A stretch of DNA of 64,000 nucleotides from assembly GCA_018335925.1 (NCBI GenBank), contig JAGXRF010000076.1, positions 1 to 64,000 on the forward strand. The letters are read 5' to 3'. The notes under the pieces are model-generated. The model saw only the letters and a list, made by a program, of their open reading frames with translations, was not told the DNA's origin and did not search any database. Below, one piece after another: positions 52,747 to 61,965 of the stretch. This DNA comes from Flavobacteriales bacterium (GTDB taxonomy: Bacteria; Bacteroidota; Bacteroidia; Flavobacteriales; Flavobacteriaceae). Within the stretch, counting starts at the first letter, position 1, and every line of letters starts with the position of its first letter. The translations under genes were made by a program, and so were the position numbers.

Positions 52747-53433
52747 TCAATCTCTTCTGCCTAAAATCAAATACGCGTAGTATACTAAAGTAGCCAAAGC
52801 TCCTAAAGCTGCAACCACATAGGTTCTGGCTGCCCATTTTAAAGAATCTTGTGTTCCTTCCATTTCTTGTTGGCCTAACATGCCTTTGGTTTTTAACCAA
52901 ACTAATGCACGGTTACTGGCATCGTATTCAACAGGAAGTGTAATGAATGAAAACAAAACTCCCAACGACATCAATCCTAAGCCTATCAAAGCAACAGTAA
53001 AACCAATATTAGAAGTTGCCATTAATACCAAACCTCCAATAATTACCCATTGCGACATCCCGGAAGCAACGCTTACAACTGGAACTAATTTGGAACGCAT
53101 GGTTAGCCATTGATACGCAGTAGCATGTTGTACAGCGTGTCCAACTTCGTGAGCTGCTACTGCTGCTGCAGCCGCATTGCGTTGGTTGTATACTGCTTCA
53201 CTTAAATTCACCGTTTTGTCAACCGGATTGTAGTGATCGGTTAATCTACCTGGGGTAGAAATCACTTTCACATCATAAATGCCGTGATCCTCCAACATCT
53301 TTTGTGCAATTTCTGCACCACTCATCCCATTTCGTAAATGTACTTTGCTGTAGTGTTCAAATTTGCTTTTTAAGCGTGAACTAACCAACCAGCTTACTAG
53401 GGCAATGACACCCATTAAAATATAAAATTCCAT
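52747..53433 (-). CDS. YugP-type zinc metallopeptidase
   Basis: A 228-residue integral-membrane metallopeptidase of the YugP/DUF2345-unrelated 'neutral zinc metallopeptidase' family. It has an N-terminal helix (FYILMGVIALVSWLVSSRL), the segment GMSGAEIAQKMLEDHGI and the HExxH zinc site VAAHEVGHAVQHAT (about 92-105). Two or three further helices follow (about 120-165) and a last one near the C-terminus (about 198-222). The substrate is unknown. Confidence 0.9.
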   Translation of the reverse strand: MEFYILMGVIALVSWLVSSRLKSKFEHYSKVHLRNGMSGAEIAQKMLEDHGIYDVKVISTPGRLTDHYNPVDKTVNLSEAVYNQRNAAAAAVAAHEVGHAVQHATAYQWLTMRSKLVPVVSVASGMSQWVIIGGLVLMATSNIGFTVALIGLGLMSLGVLFSFITLPVEYDASNRALVWLKTKGMLGQQEMEGTQDSLKWAARTYVVAALGALATLVYYAYLILGRRD

Positions 53434-53490
53434 TTCTTTCTATTTTTTGTAATATTAATCAAAAGTTACACCAAAAACAAACAACTGACA

Positions 53491-54171
53491 TTATAGCATG
53501 ATGCCAAATAGCCATCTGCCTTGACCTTGTTCTTGTACGGTATTGGTAATGCTTGCAAAATCAGATTTCCATCTACCTCTGGTGATTCCATATTCGTATG
53601 CAATGTTAAATCGAATCGATTTTTTTGGATCTTTTCCAAAACCAAAAGAAATATTTGGACCGGCAGACCACAATTGATTTCGCAAACGCAAATAGCCGCT
53701 GTTGTTTTCCGGAACCAAATCATTCATGTCAATTACGTTGGATTTGCTGTATAAATTAAGCTCGTTAAATCCATAACTGGTTTGTAAACCAGCAGTTAAG
53801 TGAAAGTTTTTGGTGTTCACCACAAACCGATTCACTCTTAATCGCACATTAAAATTTTGCAATTTGTTTTCGTGCTGGTTGGTTTCTTTGGAATTTTGGA
53901 ACCAACCGAATTCTGTATCAATGGTGTATTTTTCTCCGGTATAACGCCATCCTAAGAAAAATTCAACTCCTACATTATTTACTTCTGGTAAGTTGGCAGC
54001 AGCCAAATTATCGTTGATTTTCCATCGGTCAAAAACATTGGTTTGTAATCCGATAGACATTCTGATATTTTCGGTTGTTTTCATCGAATCTCCCGTAAAT
54101 GGAACCGTTTCTTCTTGAGAAAATGCGAAAGAACCAATCAACAAAGCGAGTAACCAAAGTCTTTTTGTCAT
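53491..54171 (-). CDS. Outer-membrane beta-barrel-type protein
   Basis: 226 residues with a signal peptide ([17 protein letters not shown]) and mostly beta structure: alternating hydrophobic strands such as [53 protein letters not shown] and [25 protein letters not shown], ending in WLFGIML. No named family is recognised. It is separated from the YugP-type gene and from the next outer-membrane-type gene by short spacers. Confidence 0.7.
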
Positions 54172-54255
54172 GTTACAATAGTTTTTAAGTTTAAAATATA
54201 AAGGTAATTCAAGTTTTTTGGTTAAAAGAAATGCTTAACGAAATTTTATTGCTGT

Positions 54256-54873
54256 TTAATCCCATAAGCCTTTGATGGTAACACCTGTGCCAAACCAAAA
54301 GTTTTCTGCTTCCTGACGATAACTAAAATTAGAGTTTCCAAATGCTTTTCTATACTTTAATTGGGTCGTCCAGTACACCGGATGTTTTGCATCGGGTTTG
54401 GTTAATAATATTTTTGCAGTAACACCAGGTTCTAACACAAAATAATAGTCTATAGCAATAGGTGTGTCATCTACAAAAAATCCCCCAACGATGCCTTCAT
54501 TTAACTGCACCGACATGAGCCCAGAATGTAGGTTTACCCCAAGTTCCCATCGTTTGGTTTGGGCAATTTTCAATTCATTGATCCATCCTACTTGTACCAT
54601 GCTTAACATAGGGTTTGGTAATCCAAATCCGAAATCGTTAAAACTACTACCCCAAGCAAATCCAGCTAAAATTCCGGATGATAGTTTTTCGCTTAACGGA
54701 TATTTGGCTTCTACCTGAATGCCGTATAAGGTTTCATGGTATAAACGAGTTTGTCCTAATAAAAAATCTGCGGCAATTTCTCTTTCCGTATTTTGACTAA
54801 AATAGTTTTCTGCATCTTGTCCGAAGGATTGGGTGGTAATACAAAGCAAAAGGATTAAATAAAAATACCTCAT
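54256..54873 (-). CDS. Hypothetical outer-membrane-type protein
   Basis: 205 residues from ATG 54873, with a signal peptide (RYFYLILLLCITTQSFGQ) followed by beta-rich sequence (FLLGQTRLYHETLYGIQVEAKYPLS, SGILAGFAWGSS, RWELGVNLHSGLMSVQL, DYYFVLEPGVTAKILL), fitting a small outer-membrane barrel. No family is recognised. The start codon lies inside the stem of the leuS terminator-like hairpin. An in-frame TTG 11 codons upstream (54906) gives no signal-peptide start and was rejected. Confidence 0.68.
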   Translation of the reverse strand: MRYFYLILLLCITTQSFGQDAENYFSQNTEREIAADFLLGQTRLYHETLYGIQVEAKYPLSEKLSSGILAGFAWGSSFNDFGFGLPNPMLSMVQVGWINELKIAQTKRWELGVNLHSGLMSVQLNEGIVGGFFVDDTPIAIDYYFVLEPGVTAKILLTKPDAKHPVYWTTQLKYRKAFGNSNFSYRQEAENFWFGTGVTIKGLWD

Positions 54874-54898
54874 AAACAAACTGTTTGATGAGGTATTT
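54863..54898 (-). terminator. leuS terminator hairpin containing the next start codon
   Basis: On the minus strand AAATACCTCAT pairs with ATGAGGTATTT (54888-54898 with 54863-54873). An inner AAAC/GTTT pair extends the stem, and the T-rich ATTTTTATTT follows. The ATG of the next gene (54871-54873) is in the 3' arm, so the structure could both end leuS transcription and mask that start codon. Confidence 0.7.
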
Positions 54899-54919
54899 GT
54901 ATCCAAAATAGTGCCAAAG

Positions 54920-57790
54920 TTACATCACAATATTGATGATTTTACCCGGAACTATGATTGTTTTTTTAGGGGTGTTTCCTTGCAAATAATTTTGGGTGCG
55001 TTCGTCTTGCATTACGATGGTTTCTATCTGTGCAGCAGTTAAATCTAATGGCAAGTTAAGGGTAAAACGCATTTTTCCGTTAAATGAAACCGGGTACTCT
55101 TTGGTTGATTCTACCAAATATTTCTCCTCAAATTTTGGAAATGGTGCAAATGCTACGGAAGTAGAATGACCTAATTTTTCCCACAATTCTTCAGCAATAT
55201 GCGGAGCATATGGAGAAATTAAAATTGCCAAAGGTTCCAATATAGCTCGATGACGACATTTTTGTTGGCTTAACTCATTCACACAAATCATGAATTGCGA
55301 AACCGAAGTGTTGAAGGAGAAATTCTCAATGTCTTCGGTCACTTTTTTAATGGTTTTGTGCAAGCTTTTGTACATTTCTGCGGTAGGCTCATCATTGGAG
55401 ATGTTTAAACCATTATCATCAAAATACAATCGCCATAGTTTTTTCAAGAAGCCAAATACTCCAGTAATCCCAGCGGTATTCCATGGTTTGGCTTGCTCCA
55501 GAGGCCCTAAAAACATTTCGTACAATCGCAAGGTATCTGCTCCATATTCGTTGCAAATATCATCCGGATTTACCACGTTGTATTTGGATTTCGACATTTT
55601 TTCGACTTCTCGGCCTACGATGAATTTGTTGACAGCTCTCGAGCTGTCATCTTCAGAATTTTCATAAATAAATTCTACATTTTTATAATCTACATACAAC
55701 GGGTGATTTCTGAATTTTTCGATATCTAATTCGTTGGTAATGTCATTGATACAGGATAAATCTACGTGGATAGGTTGCGTTTTGTAATTGGAAATTTGTC
55801 CTTTTGAAATGATTTTTTTGGAATCTTCTGTACGGTATACAAAAGCACTCATTCCTAAAATCATCCCTTGATTGATCAACTTTTTGAAAGGTTCTTCCGT
55901 GGGAGCCAATCCTTTGTCTTTTAAAAATTTATTCCAAAAACGGGCATACAATAAGTGACCGGTTGCGTGTTCGCTTCCTCCAATGTATAGGTCTACACTT
56001 TCCCAAAAGTTTAAAGCTTCCTTTCCAACAAATTCTTGTTCATTAGTTGCATCCATATAACGCATCCAATACCAAGAGGAGCCAGCCCAACCAGGCATGG
56101 TATTTAGTTCCAATGGAAAAATTTTTACGTTATCTATCAACTCACAACTCACAACTCCCGACTTTTCAACGTCCCATGCCCAAACAGTTGCGTTTCCTAA
56201 AGGTGGTTGTCCGTCTTCCGTTGGGAGGTATTTTTCCACTTCCGGCAATTCCAAAGGCAAACATTCGGTTGGAATAGGGTAGGGTACTCCGTTTTTATAG
56301 TACATCGGAATGGGTTCTCCCCAATATCTTTGTCGGGAAAAAACCGCATCTCGCAAACGATAATTTACTTTTGCTTTACCGGCTTCTACGTCTTCTAATG
56401 CTTCAATCACTTTTTTGGTAGCTTCCTTATAACTTAAACCATTCAAGAAGTCTGAGTTTATCAATTCAAATCCATCTTTTGAAGTAAAAGCAGCTCCAGA
56501 AATGTCTAGGTTAAAAATATTTTTAATTTCAGGCATCCCTTTAGTTCCTTTAAAGAAATTTGCAAACGCATAATCTCTTTCATCTCCACAGGGTACTGCC
56601 ATCACTGCTCCGGTACCATAACCAGCCAACACATAATCCCCAATCCAAATCGGAATAGGTTCCTTGGTAAGAGGATGTTCTGCATAAGCTCCGGTAAACA
56701 CACCCGAGATGGTTTTTACATCTGCCATTCGCTCTCTTTCCGATCTTTTAGAGGTAGCTTCTATATAAGCCTCTACAGCTTCCTTTTGCTCAGGAGCAGT
56801 AATTTGGGTCACCAATTCGTGCTCAGGAGCCAAGGTTAAAAAAGTTACCCCAAAAATAGTGTCAGGACGGGTGGTGAAAACCTCAACTTTAAACTTGAAA
56901 CCTGAAACTTTGAACTTTACGGATGCCCCCACACTCTTCCCAATCCAGTTTCGTTGCGATTCTTTGATTGATTCGCTCCAATCAATCGTGTCTAAACCTT
57001 GCAAAAGTCTTTCGGAGTAAGCAGTAATTCGCATACTCCATTGGGTCATTTTTTTTCTTACCACCGGATGTCCTCCTCTTTCTGAAACACCATTGATGAT
57101 TTCGTCATTTGCCAATACTGTTCCTAAAGCCGGACACCAGTTTACTTCGGTTTCTGCCAAATAGGTCAAGCGATATTGCAACAATATTTTTTGTTGTTTT
57201 TCTTCTGAAAAAGAATGCCACTCTTCTGCAGTAAAAGTTTCTACATTTTCATCGCAAACTGCATGTATTTTGGTGTTCCCGTTTTGTTGAAATTCTTTTA
57301 CCAAAGTTTCGATACTTTCGGCTTTATCGGTAGCAAGGTTGTACCATGATTCAAATAATTGGATAAAAATCCATTGGGTCCAACGGTAATAGTCGGGGTT
57401 AGAGGTGCGAACTTCTCTGCTCCAATCAAACGAAAAACCAATTTTATCTAATTGCTCTCTGTAACGAGCAATGTTTGCTTTGGTAGTTTTTTCCGGATGC
57501 TGCCCGGTTTGTATGGCATACTGCTCAGCCGGAAGTCCGAAAGAGTCGTATCCCATTGGGTGTAAAACTTCAAAGCCTTGGTGACGCTTGTATCGGGCTA
57601 CTATATCCGAAGCAATGTATCCTAATGGATGCCCTACGTGTAGTCCTGCTCCACTTGGATACGGAAACATGTCCAACACATAATATTTTGGCTTTCCTGA
57701 ATTTTCAGGAAGATTAGTCGCTTTAAAAGTTTGGTTTTCTTTCCAATATTGTTGCCATTTGGCTTCTATAGAATTGGCTTCGTACTTCAT
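54920..57790 (-). CDS. leuS: Leucine--tRNA ligase
   Basis: A class I synthetase that charges tRNA-Leu and edits mischarged products. From ATG 57790 it is 956 aa; an upstream in-frame extension overlaps a -7 element (TACTTTTG, 57837-57844, minus). It has the HIGH region YPSGAGLHVGHPLGY (about 44-58), the CP1 editing domain with VFTTRPDTIFGVTF (about 303-316) and GYGTGAVMAVPCGDERD, TMPGWAGSSWYWMRYMD, and the KMSKS loop EKMSKSKYNVVNPDD. Just before the TTRPDT motif a repeat-derived stretch (VKFKVSGFKFKVE, about 289-301) is inserted in frame. Family members normally have a short turn there. Such insertion is probably tolerated on the surface. Confidence 0.95.
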   Translation of the reverse strand: MKYEANSIEAKWQQYWKENQTFKATNLPENSGKPKYYVLDMFPYPSGAGLHVGHPLGYIASDIVARYKRHQGFEVLHPMGYDSFGLPAEQYAIQTGQHPEKTTKANIARYREQLDKIGFSFDWSREVRTSNPDYYRWTQWIFIQLFESWYNLATDKAESIETLVKEFQQNGNTKIHAVCDENVETFTAEEWHSFSEEKQQKILLQYRLTYLAETEVNWCPALGTVLANDEIINGVSERGGHPVVRKKMTQWSMRITAYSERLLQGLDTIDWSESIKESQRNWIGKSVGASVKFKVSGFKFKVEVFTTRPDTIFGVTFLTLAPEHELVTQITAPEQKEAVEAYIEATSKRSERERMADVKTISGVFTGAYAEHPLTKEPIPIWIGDYVLAGYGTGAVMAVPCGDERDYAFANFFKGTKGMPEIKNIFNLDISGAAFTSKDGFELINSDFLNGLSYKEATKKVIEALEDVEAGKAKVNYRLRDAVFSRQRYWGEPIPMYYKNGVPYPIPTECLPLELPEVEKYLPTEDGQPPLGNATVWAWDVEKSGVVSCELIDNVKIFPLELNTMPGWAGSSWYWMRYMDATNEQEFVGKEALNFWESVDLYIGGSEHATGHLLYARFWNKFLKDKGLAPTEEPFKKLINQGMILGMSAFVYRTEDSKKIISKGQISNYKTQPIHVDLSCINDITNELDIEKFRNHPLYVDYKNVEFIYENSEDDSSRAVNKFIVGREVEKMSKSKYNVVNPDDICNEYGADTLRLYEMFLGPLEQAKPWNTAGITGVFGFLKKLWRLYFDDNGLNISNDEPTAEMYKSLHKTIKKVTEDIENFSFNTSVSQFMICVNELSQQKCRHRAILEPLAILISPYAPHIAEELWEKLGHSTSVAFAPFPKFEEKYLVESTKEYPVSFNGKMRFTLNLPLDLTAAQIETIVMQDERTQNYLQGNTPKKTIIVPGKIINIVM
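56884..56920. repeat. TTTAAAGTTTAAG-type dispersed repeat inside leuS, copy 3
   Basis: Plus-strand sequence built of AACTTTAAACTTGAAACC and CCTGAAACTTTGAACTTTA words lies in frame in leuS and is read on the minus strand as VKFKVSGFKFKVE. The same words form the intergenic copies at 594-650 and 39249-39302. It is 37 bases, and the reading frame continues. Confidence 0.7.
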
Positions 57791-57951
57791 ATTTTTTTCA
57801 AAATTCCTGTGGTTATCAAAAGGTAATTTGCGAGCACAAAAGTAGTAATTTTTACCCAACAGATATTTGTAGAGATAGGATTCCTAGTATTTAAATGAAG
57901 CTTGGGTTTGCATAACATTTGCCCTTTACCCTTTTAAATAAAATAGTTTCT

Positions 57952-57959
57952 TATTTTTG
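57952..57959 (+). promoter_or_regulatory. ftsX operon -7 element (TATTTTTG)
   Basis: Exact TAnnTTTG match 20 bases before the ftsX ATG. Confidence 0.5.
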
Positions 57960-57979
57960 TGACAAATTAAGCATTACGT

Positions 57980-58855
57980 ATGTCCGGATCATTTGAAAAA
58001 TATCAAAAACGAAGATTAATTAGTTCTTACTTTTCCGTAGTGATTAGTGTGGCATTGGTATTGTTTTTATTGGGCTTCTTAGGAGTTTTTATGATCCAAT
58101 CTAAAAAGTTGATTGCTAATTTTAAAGAACAAGTGCCTGTTACAGTTTTTTTAAATAAAGAAGTAACCAAAGCGGAAATCCAAGAGTTGGACAAATATCT
58201 TTCGGTAAAAAAATATATCAAAAAAAGAGAATATGTTTCTGCAGAAACCGCTGCATCGAAACATACAGATATTGTTGGTGAAGATTTTATGGAGTTTTTG
58301 GGTTTTAATCCTCTCGAAGATTCTTTTGATATCGAATTGCAAGCAGATTATGTGCAAATGGATAGCATTTATAAAATAGAGAAAGAGCTTAAAAGTTTTT
58401 CTTTTGTTTCGGATGTTTTTTACGATAAAAATTTGGTAGATTTAGTTCATGAAAATATTCAGAAAATTACCTTTTGGATGTTGGTTTTGGCAGGAATTTT
58501 AACCGTGGTAGCCATACTTTTGATCAATAGTTCGATGCGATTGAGTATTTATGCCAACCGGTTTATCATCAAAACCATGCAAATGGTTGGAGCTACCAAG
58601 TCGTTTATCCGAAAGCCATTTATTTGGAAAAACATTCGATTGGGAATTGCAGGAGCATTATTGGCTATTTTAAGTTTGACCTTATTGTTGTTTTACTTAA
58701 ACGAAGAGTTTCCGGAGTTGGAGTTGTTGCAAGACCCTTTAATGATTGGGTTGGTAATGGTAGGTGTTTTGGTTGTAGGAATTTTAATTGCTTGGATCAG
58801 TACTTTTTTTGCAACCCAACGTTATTTAAATTTAAAAACAGACGATTTATATTAG
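57980..58855 (+). CDS. ftsX: Cell division protein FtsX
   Basis: The permease-like partner of the FtsE ATPase, transmitting signals to peptidoglycan hydrolases at the septum. The 291-residue protein has helix 1 (about 20-43; YFSVVISVALVLFLLGFLGVF), the periplasmic FtsX extracellular domain (about 45-165; EQVPVTVFLNKEVTKAEI), then three helices with INSSMRLSIYANRFIIKTMQMVGATKSFIRKPF, the FtsX signature around 175-210. FtsE is not in the window. It is the first gene of a tight operon: the next gene starts one base after the stop. Confidence 0.95.
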   Translation: MSGSFEKYQKRRLISSYFSVVISVALVLFLLGFLGVFMIQSKKLIANFKEQVPVTVFLNKEVTKAEIQELDKYLSVKKYIKKREYVSAETAASKHTDIVGEDFMEFLGFNPLEDSFDIELQADYVQMDSIYKIEKELKSFSFVSDVFYDKNLVDLVHENIQKITFWMLVLAGILTVVAILLINSSMRLSIYANRFIIKTMQMVGATKSFIRKPFIWKNIRLGIAGALLAILSLTLLLFYLNEEFPELELLQDPLMIGLVMVGVLVVGILIAWISTFFATQRYLNLKTDDLY

Positions 58856-58856
58856 T

Positions 58857-59099
58857 ATGAGTAAAGAAAACCAACCGGAATTTTTGTTCGATAAAAAGAA
58901 TTATCGCTTACTATTGGCAGGTATTGCCACTATTTTTATTGGATTTGTGTTGATGAGTGGAGGAGGAAGTCCAAATCCGGAAGAATTTAGTGAAGCAATA
59001 TTTAGTTTTCGCAGAATTCGTTTGGCACCAACTGTAGTATTACTTGGTTTTGGAATAGTGTTTTTTGCTATTTTTTACCAACCTAAAAGCAAGGCATGA
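58857..59099 (+). CDS. DUF3098 membrane protein
   Basis: 80 residues with a soluble N-terminus ([22 protein letters not shown]) and two membrane helices (about 17-37 and 56-73), with [25 protein letters not shown] between them. This is the DUF3098 family, often found between ftsX and uppP in Bacteroidetes. Its stop overlaps the uppP start by four bases. Function is unknown; a link to envelope growth is inferred from the neighbours. Confidence 0.88.
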   Translation: MSKENQPEFLFDKKNYRLLLAGIATIFIGFVLMSGGGSPNPEEFSEAIFSFRRIRLAPTVVLLGFGIVFFAIFYQPKSKA

Positions 59100-59881
59100 A
59101 TTTATTAGAAGCCATTGTATTGGCCATCATCGAAGGGATTACGGAGTTTTTACCGGTATCTTCTACCGGGCACATGATCATAGCTTCGTCTTTTTTCGGG
59201 ATAGCCCAAGAAGATTTCACCAAGTTATTTACTATCGTTATCCAATTAGGTACCATATTGTCGGTAGTGGTGTTGTATTGGAAACGGTTTTTTCAGAGCA
59301 TCGATTTTTACTTTAAGTTATTGGTGGGTTTTATTCCTGCCGTAGTGTTAGGATTGTTGCTGTCTGACTGGATTGACAGTTTGCTCGAAAACCCAATTAC
59401 TGTGGCCATTTCTTTGGTAATTGGAGGATTTATTTTATTAAAAGTAGATGATTGGTTTAACGATGGCACACAAACAGAAATTAGTTATCTCACTGCTTTT
59501 AAAATAGGACTATTTCAGTGTTTGGCAATGATTCCTGGAGTTTCACGAAGTGGAGCAAGTATCGTTGGAGGGATGACACAAAAGTTAAGCAGGACCGTGG
59601 CTGCAGAATTCTCTTTCTTTTTGGCTTTGCCAACCATGTTAGGAGCAACGGCTAAAAAATCCTACGATTTTTACCAAGCTGGTATGGTGTTAACCAATGA
59701 GCAAATACAATTATTGGTGGTAGGTAATGTGGTGGGCTTTGTGGTGGCCATGATAGCTATCAAAAGTTTTATCGGGTACTTAAGCAAGCATGGCTTTAAA
59801 GTGTTTGGTTACTACCGAATCATTGCCGGGATTGCCATTTTACTCATACACTTTTTTGTGCAAAAACTAACCGTTATTTGA
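59096..59881 (+). CDS. uppP: Undecaprenyl-diphosphatase (BacA)
   Basis: Dephosphorylates undecaprenyl pyrophosphate to recycle the lipid carrier of cell-wall synthesis. The 261-residue membrane protein has [25 protein letters not shown] (about 4-28), the catalytic Glu-rich and PVSSTGH motif, and the second motif [15 protein letters not shown] (about 147-161), with about eight helices. It overlaps the DUF3098 gene by four bases and truB by one (TGATG), a compact operon. Confidence 0.95.
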   Translation: MNLLEAIVLAIIEGITEFLPVSSTGHMIIASSFFGIAQEDFTKLFTIVIQLGTILSVVVLYWKRFFQSIDFYFKLLVGFIPAVVLGLLLSDWIDSLLENPITVAISLVIGGFILLKVDDWFNDGTQTEISYLTAFKIGLFQCLAMIPGVSRSGASIVGGMTQKLSRTVAAEFSFFLALPTMLGATAKKSYDFYQAGMVLTNEQIQLLVVGNVVGFVVAMIAIKSFIGYLSKHGFKVFGYYRIIAGIAILLIHFFVQKLTVI

Positions 59882-60567
59882 TGGAAGCAGCAGATTATTT
59901 GTCTGGGCAAACCATTTTGTTAGACAAACCTCTTACTTGGAGTTCCTTTCAGACAGTAAATAAATTAAAGTATGCTTTGAAGCGTAAAGATGTGTTGCTA
60001 AAAAACATCAAAGTGGGGCATGCCGGAACTTTAGACCCCTTGGCATCCGGATTGTTGATTGTTTGTGTAGGAAAAAATACCAAGAAAATTTCTGAATACC
60101 AAGGCTTGCCAAAAGAGTACACCGGTACCATTCGCTTGGGAGCAACCACACCTTCTTATGATTTAGAAACTGCCATCCACCAAACTTTTCCAACAAATCA
60201 TCTTACAGAGGCGTTGGTACAAGATGTCATTCCTCAGTTTTTAGGAGAAATCATGCAAAAGCCTCCTATTTTTTCTGCCATCAAAAAAGAAGGCAAACGT
60301 TTGTATGAGCATGCCCGGAACCAGGAAGAGGTTGAGATTTCAGCCCGACCAGTCACCATTCATGCCTTTGAAATTACTGCCTTTCGATTGCCGGAAATAG
60401 ATTTCAGAATAGTGTGCAGCAAAGGCACTTACATCCGAAGTATAGCCCATGATTTGGGAGAAGCATTAAAATGTGGGGGATATCTTACTGCTTTACGCAG
60501 GACTAAAATTGGAGATTTCTCTGTAGAAGATGCTTGGCAAATTACCGATTTGGAGCAGTATTTGTGA
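59881..60567 (+). CDS. truB: tRNA pseudouridine(55) synthase
   Basis: Makes pseudouridine 55 in the T loop of most tRNAs. From ATG 59881 it is 228 aa. It has LLDKPLTWSSFQTVNKLK (about 14-31), the catalytic Asp in VGHAGTLDPLASGLLIVCVG (about 50), the Tyr-containing KEYTGTIRLGATTPSYD, and KGTYIRSIAHDLGEAL near the end of the catalytic core. A TTG directly before the ATG is in frame but not needed. It is the last gene of the ftsX operon. Confidence 0.95.
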   Translation: MEAADYLSGQTILLDKPLTWSSFQTVNKLKYALKRKDVLLKNIKVGHAGTLDPLASGLLIVCVGKNTKKISEYQGLPKEYTGTIRLGATTPSYDLETAIHQTFPTNHLTEALVQDVIPQFLGEIMQKPPIFSAIKKEGKRLYEHARNQEEVEISARPVTIHAFEITAFRLPEIDFRIVCSKGTYIRSIAHDLGEALKCGGYLTALRRTKIGDFSVEDAWQITDLEQYL

Positions 60568-60685
60568 TACATTTGGAAGTAAAAATTATTCTTACATGTA
60601 CTTTAAACAACCAAATTTTTTCTAAGATAATTAAAGACTGAGAGGTAAAGAGTGGGGTCAATTAAGAATTTAAGAATTTAAAAGA

Positions 60686-61312
60686 ATGATAAAGAATTAT
60701 ATTTTACTTTTTCTCCTCTGCCTACAGCCAATATCTGCTCAAAAAGAGGCAACTTTAAAGTCAGGGGATTTGTTGTTTATCACCATGGATTGTGGTCCAT
60801 TATGTGAAGCCATCCATGCCGTTACCCAAGGATGGAATCAGATGCCCATCAGTCACCTTGGTTTAGTGGTGGTAGAAAAAGAAAATATTTTTGTGATAGA
60901 AGCAGCCGGATCCGCAGTAAGAAAAGTCACTTTAGAGCAATTCAAACAAAGCACCAAAAAGCCTATTTTGGTGACTAGAGTTCGTATTAAATACCAAAAG
61001 AAAATTCCTGATGTTATTGTATTTGCCGAACAACAAATAGGCGTGCCTTATGACGATGCTTTTTTGTTGAACAACCAAAAGTATTATTGTTCCGAATTAA
61101 TTTATGACGCCTTTGCACATGCTTTTGGAGCTCCATTTTTTAGCATGCAACCCATGACTTTTAAGCAACCGGGTTCGGGAGATTTCTTTCCGGCTTGGAT
61201 AGCCTATTATCAAGAACTTGGAATAGAAATTCCAGAAGGTGCTTTAGGTTGTAATCCAGCCAATTTTTCGCAATCAAAAAAATTAAAAAAAATAGGGTGG
61301 ATTTATCCGTAA
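60686..61312 (+). CDS. YiiX/YebB-like NlpC/P60 family cysteine hydrolase
   Basis: A 208-residue exported protein (signal IKNYILLFLLCLQPISAQ) of the permuted NlpC/P60 (papain-like) superfamily. The catalytic His is probably in PISHLGLVVVEK (about 52-63), and the active-site Cys is in KYYCSELIYDAF (about 133-144), the usual YxCSEL motif. LKSGDLLFITMDCGPLCEAI at the N-terminus is typical. It may hydrolyse amide or ester bonds in peptidoglycan or lipids; the substrate is unknown. A short tandem AAGAATTT repeat precedes its start. Confidence 0.85.
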   Translation: MIKNYILLFLLCLQPISAQKEATLKSGDLLFITMDCGPLCEAIHAVTQGWNQMPISHLGLVVVEKENIFVIEAAGSAVRKVTLEQFKQSTKKPILVTRVRIKYQKKIPDVIVFAEQQIGVPYDDAFLLNNQKYYCSELIYDAFAHAFGAPFFSMQPMTFKQPGSGDFFPAWIAYYQELGIEIPEGALGCNPANFSQSKKLKKIGWIYP

Positions 61313-61329
61313 ATGCCTATTTTTAACCA

Positions 61330-61962
61330 ATGAGTATTCTACAGGCATTTTTATTTGGCTATGCAGCCGCTTTTGTTGGCACCCTTCCTCCAGGATTGTT
61401 AAATATGACTGCGATTAAAATTTCCTATCGTGATAACAAAAATCGAGCATTGTGGTTTGCTTTTGGTGCTAGTACCGTGATTTTATTTCAAACTTTTATT
61501 GCAGTGGTTTTTGGTAGATACATTAGCAAGCGAGCCGATATTAGCGATGCCATACACGAAATTGGAATATTTATTTTTCTTGGCCTTACTATTTATTTCT
61601 TTTGGAGCAACCGCCAAAAAAAGAAACAAAAAAAAGGAAAAGAAGAAGTAAAAGTTCGCACCAAAAGTAGTCGGTTTATGATTGGGGCATTGCTTTCTGC
61701 TTTAAATTTATTCCCGATTCCATATTATGCAGTGGTAAGCTTAAGTTTGGCAACTTTAGGTTGGTTTTCGTTTGAAAACAGTTTTTTGGTGTCGTTTTCT
61801 ATAGGAACAGCTTTGGCCGCTTTTAGTGTATTTGTGTTATATGTGTGGGGATTTCCTACCAAAAAATCGGAAGATTCTTACTTGTTGCAAAACTTTAATA
61901 AAGTCCTCGGAATCATTACCGGAATCATTACAGTTTTTGGCCTCATAAAATTGGTTTTTTAA
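61330..61962 (+). CDS. LysE family transporter
   Basis: A 210-residue inner-membrane exporter of amino acids or related small molecules. The N-terminal motif GYAAAFVGTLPPGLLNMTAIKISYR (the LysE GxxxxPGP-like region with PPGL), six helices and a lysine-rich cytoplasmic loop (SNRQKKKQKKGKEEVKVRTK, about 93-112) are visible. The substrate cannot be told. It is 17 bases after the YiiX-like gene and 3 bases before the alkyltransferase-like gene. Confidence 0.85.
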   Translation: MSILQAFLFGYAAAFVGTLPPGLLNMTAIKISYRDNKNRALWFAFGASTVILFQTFIAVVFGRYISKRADISDAIHEIGIFIFLGLTIYFFWSNRQKKKQKKGKEEVKVRTKSSRFMIGALLSALNLFPIPYYAVVSLSLATLGWFSFENSFLVSFSIGTALAAFSVFVLYVWGFPTKKSEDSYLLQNFNKVLGIITGIITVFGLIKLVF

Positions 61963-61965
61963 TTT

